Source: Planctomycetota bacterium
Lineage (GTDB): Bacteria; Planctomycetota; Planctomycetia; Planctomycetales; Planctomycetaceae
NCBI GenBank assembly: GCA_024278285.1
Contig: JAJRTM010000457.1
Location: 1 to 6,688, forward strand
Direction of reading: 5' to 3'
Length of the DNA stretch: 6,688 nucleotides
Under the pieces are notes generated by a model, which made no database searches, was not told the DNA's origin, and saw nothing but the letters and a program-made list of their open reading frames with translations. Below are positions 4,782 to 6,688 of this stretch, piece by piece. A program made the position numbers and the translations under genes. The first letter of the stretch is position 1. Each line of letters starts with the position of its first letter.

Positions 4782-6688
4782 TTACTCGATCATTACAAAT
4801 TCATTGAAATTAAACAGCCCTCGGCAAAGCGCCGGCAAGCCATGTTTCGAGACCAGTTTTCTGGAAAGCTCCAATTCTTTCTCATTCGGCTTTCGTGAAA
4901 TCGCCAGTTGCCAGGCGTAGATGACCTGTGCCGTTACATCTTTACCAGCTTTAGCTTCAACCCGCTTCGCAAAATAGTCAGCCATGCGCAACACGAATGA
5001 GTTGTTCATCAAGCTCAATGATTGAAGTGGCGTCGTCGTGACTGAACGTCGTGGCGTTGTTGTCGAAGAATCGGGGCAATCGAATGTATCCAGCAGTGCG
5101 CTACGCCCACCACGCGGATTGAATCGATAAACTGTCCGTCGCCAAAACTGCGGACCATCAACATCAATCGGTTCGTAATAGGTCGTTCCTTTGTTCAAGA
5201 TCACCGAAACATCTTTGAAGCTCGGCCCGCCCATTTCGATGTTCAATTTCCCGGAAACCGCCAGCATTGCATCTCGCAACGACTCCGCTTCCAGTCGCCG
5301 AACGCTTCCTCGCCATAATAAACGGTTACTGGCATCTTTCAATTCTGCTTTTTGTCGTACCGTTTTCGATAAACCAAATGCTGCCTGGCGATAAGTGCTG
5401 GAATTGACAATCATTCGATGTATCGGTTTCATACGATAACCATTTTCACGGAATTGCCACGCCAGATATTCGAGTAACTCCGGATGACTGGGACGCCCGC
5501 CATTAAAGCCGAAATCGCTTGGAGTATCGACAATCCCCACACCAAAATGATAATGCCAAATCCGATTCACCATCACACGGGCAAACAGCGGATTTTCGTG
5601 ATGCGTAATCCACTCGGCCAGTTTACGTCTGCGAATCTTTTCTGGTGCATCGGGAGGCAAACCGAAATCAGAAGGAAGCCCTTCGAGCGCAGTCAGTGCA
5701 GCGGGGGAAACCAATTCGCCTACCTTATCGGGATCACCACGTAAAAAAACATTTGTTTTCTTTCCCTTACCGGGTGTCAATGTATAAATGCGACGATTCG
5801 CCAACTTGGCAACTTTGTCGCTGGAGGTAGTCAACATTTCGATGTGAGACTTCAAAGCGTCTCTTCGCTCTTGCTGCTTGCGGTCAAGCGATTCGACAAT
5901 TTGCTTTTCTGAAACATACTTTGCCGATCCCCCTGCTGAGGCTGCAATTTCTTCCGGTGATAATGCCCGGTCGTAAAATGCGGCTCGATGAATTTTTGCT
6001 TTCAAAAAACGATTCCCACCAGGCGGCTTGTGACGTAACCCAAACAGTATTTCTGTTTCACCTGCCTTGTAATTAAAAAGTGGTGATTTACGAATCGGTT
6101 GACCATAAGCAACGCCGTTACAATAACCGATTATCGTCCCATCTTTTTGGTAGACAATTGCAACATGCACAGGTTTTTTGATCGCCTCTTGTTCTGCTGT
6201 ACCGCCAAACGAATCGGTACGAACAAAACCGTTACTGCCCGGCATCCAATGTTTCGGCGTCCGTTCGCCAAACACAATCGCATCGAAAACGCCGCCGGTT
6301 CGAGTACCGATTGAAATCGCTGCTCCGCCGCGTTGATTCAAGTCATCTAACTGAACCCAGGCTTCCAGTGTTTTCTCGGAAATGTCTTTTGGGATAGGTG
6401 GAGTTTCAACATAACTGTTGCCGTCAAGAATTAATGCACCATTTTCAAGCCTCGCATTACCAATCGCTTTCCCGTGCAGGTTACCGATGGAATCAATGAA
6501 ACTGCCATCAAATTCCCAGCGCGCGATCGCAGCAGGTGGTTTGGGAATTGCAATCTGGCCTTTAATTCTTGCCTCTAAAATCTCTTGCCGAGCCTGCGCG
6601 TCAATCGCAGATAACTCTTGCTGTAACTGTGACAGACGCCTTTTAATGCTGGTTAATGTTCTTTGAAAGCCGGGGGATTGTTCAACCC
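4782..6688 (-). CDS. LamG-DUF1553 multidomain protein, C-terminal 634 residues (5' end outside window)
   Basis: The minus-strand frame is open from the window edge (first full codon at 6686) to the TAA at 4782-4784. A TTG at 6341 is internal, because coding sequence clearly continues upstream of it. Counting from 6686, residues 8-40 are a charged helix, probably coiled coil (RRLSQLQQELSAIDAQ). Residues 54-252 are a LamG/concanavalin-like domain that starts IARWEFDGSF and ends in the typical YDRALSPEEIAAS. Residues 253-295 are a helical linker. Residues from about 300 to the end are DUF1553, with NRIW at 374-377 followed by HYHFGVGIVDTPSDFG, then PSHPELLEYLA, and later TTTPLQSLSLMNN. Related proteins usually carry a cytochrome-like PSCyt1 domain, a signal peptide and DUF1549 in front; these would lie beyond the window and are inferred only. 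LamG domains commonly bind glycans or proteins. The protein ends NEFVMIE, one base before the DUF1501 start. Confidence 0.92.
   Translation of the reverse strand, partial: VEQSPGFQRTLTSIKRRLSQLQQELSAIDAQARQEILEARIKGQIAIPKPPAAIARWEFDGSFIDSIGNLHGKAIGNARLENGALILDGNSYVETPPIPKDISEKTLEAWVQLDDLNQRGGAAISIGTRTGGVFDAIVFGERTPKHWMPGSNGFVRTDSFGGTAEQEAIKKPVHVAIVYQKDGTIIGYCNGVAYGQPIRKSPLFNYKAGETEILFGLRHKPPGGNRFLKAKIHRAAFYDRALSPEEIAASAGGSAKYVSEKQIVESLDRKQQERRDALKSHIEMLTTSSDKVAKLANRRIYTLTPGKGKKTNVFLRGDPDKVGELVSPAALTALEGLPSDFGLPPDAPEKIRRRKLAEWITHHENPLFARVMVNRIWHYHFGVGIVDTPSDFGFNGGRPSHPELLEYLAWQFRENGYRMKPIHRMIVNSSTYRQAAFGLSKTVRQKAELKDASNRLLWRGSVRRLEAESLRDAMLAVSGKLNIEMGGPSFKDVSVILNKGTTYYEPIDVDGPQFWRRTVYRFNPRGGRSALLDTFDCPDSSTTTPRRSVTTTPLQSLSLMNNSFVLRMADYFAKRVEAKAGKDVTAQVIYAWQLAISRKPNEKELELSRKLVSKHGLPALCRGLFNFNEFVMIE

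Noticed and set aside
4782..6341. A 519-residue gene starting at 6341
   Set aside because: The first codon is TTG inside a LamG domain. The frame continues to the window edge with clear LamG and coiled-coil sequence upstream, so the gene is truncated by the window.

Overview
The window looks like a planctomycete chromosome of moderate GC content, possibly related to Gimesia. The evidence is protein families rather than a marker gene. Two separate DUF1553-type proteins and one DUF1501 protein are present, and these families are strongly expanded in Planctomycetes. The genus suggestion is inference only.

Layout. (1) 2-166, plus strand: the last 54 residues of a DUF1553 protein that starts outside the window. 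(2) 167-480: a 314-base gap dominated by a roughly 199-base imperfect inverted repeat (205-403) built from smaller hairpins. It is followed by a strong Shine-Dalgarno sequence. (3) 481-1845, plus strand: a complete cytosolic M20-family dipeptidase with all expected metal-binding residues. (4) 1846-1901: a short convergent gap with a stem-loop. (5) Minus strand, in transcription order from the right edge: the C-terminal 634 residues of a coiled coil-LamG-DUF1553 protein (6686-4782), then a Tat-signal DUF1501 protein (4780-3350), then a TPR-AAA+ ATPase (3254-1902).

How the genes may work together. The LamG-DUF1553 and DUF1501 genes are separated by one base (TAA, C, ATG) and almost certainly form an operon. 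This is the common planctomycete pairing of a probable multidomain exported protein with a protein of the alkaline-phosphatase/sulfatase-like fold. The biochemical role of the pair is not established, and work on polysaccharides or other surface-bound substrates is only a hypothesis. The TPR-AAA+ ATPase lies 95 bases downstream on the same strand. It is cytosolic and could be co-transcribed, but a functional link is unproven. The M20 dipeptidase is convergent with it and is probably an independent peptide-catabolism gene.

No tRNA, rRNA, CRISPR array or transposase gene was seen. The least explained piece of DNA is the nested palindromic element at 205-403. The least explained proteins are the DUF1553/DUF1501 pair and its neighbouring single-ring AAA+ ATPase.
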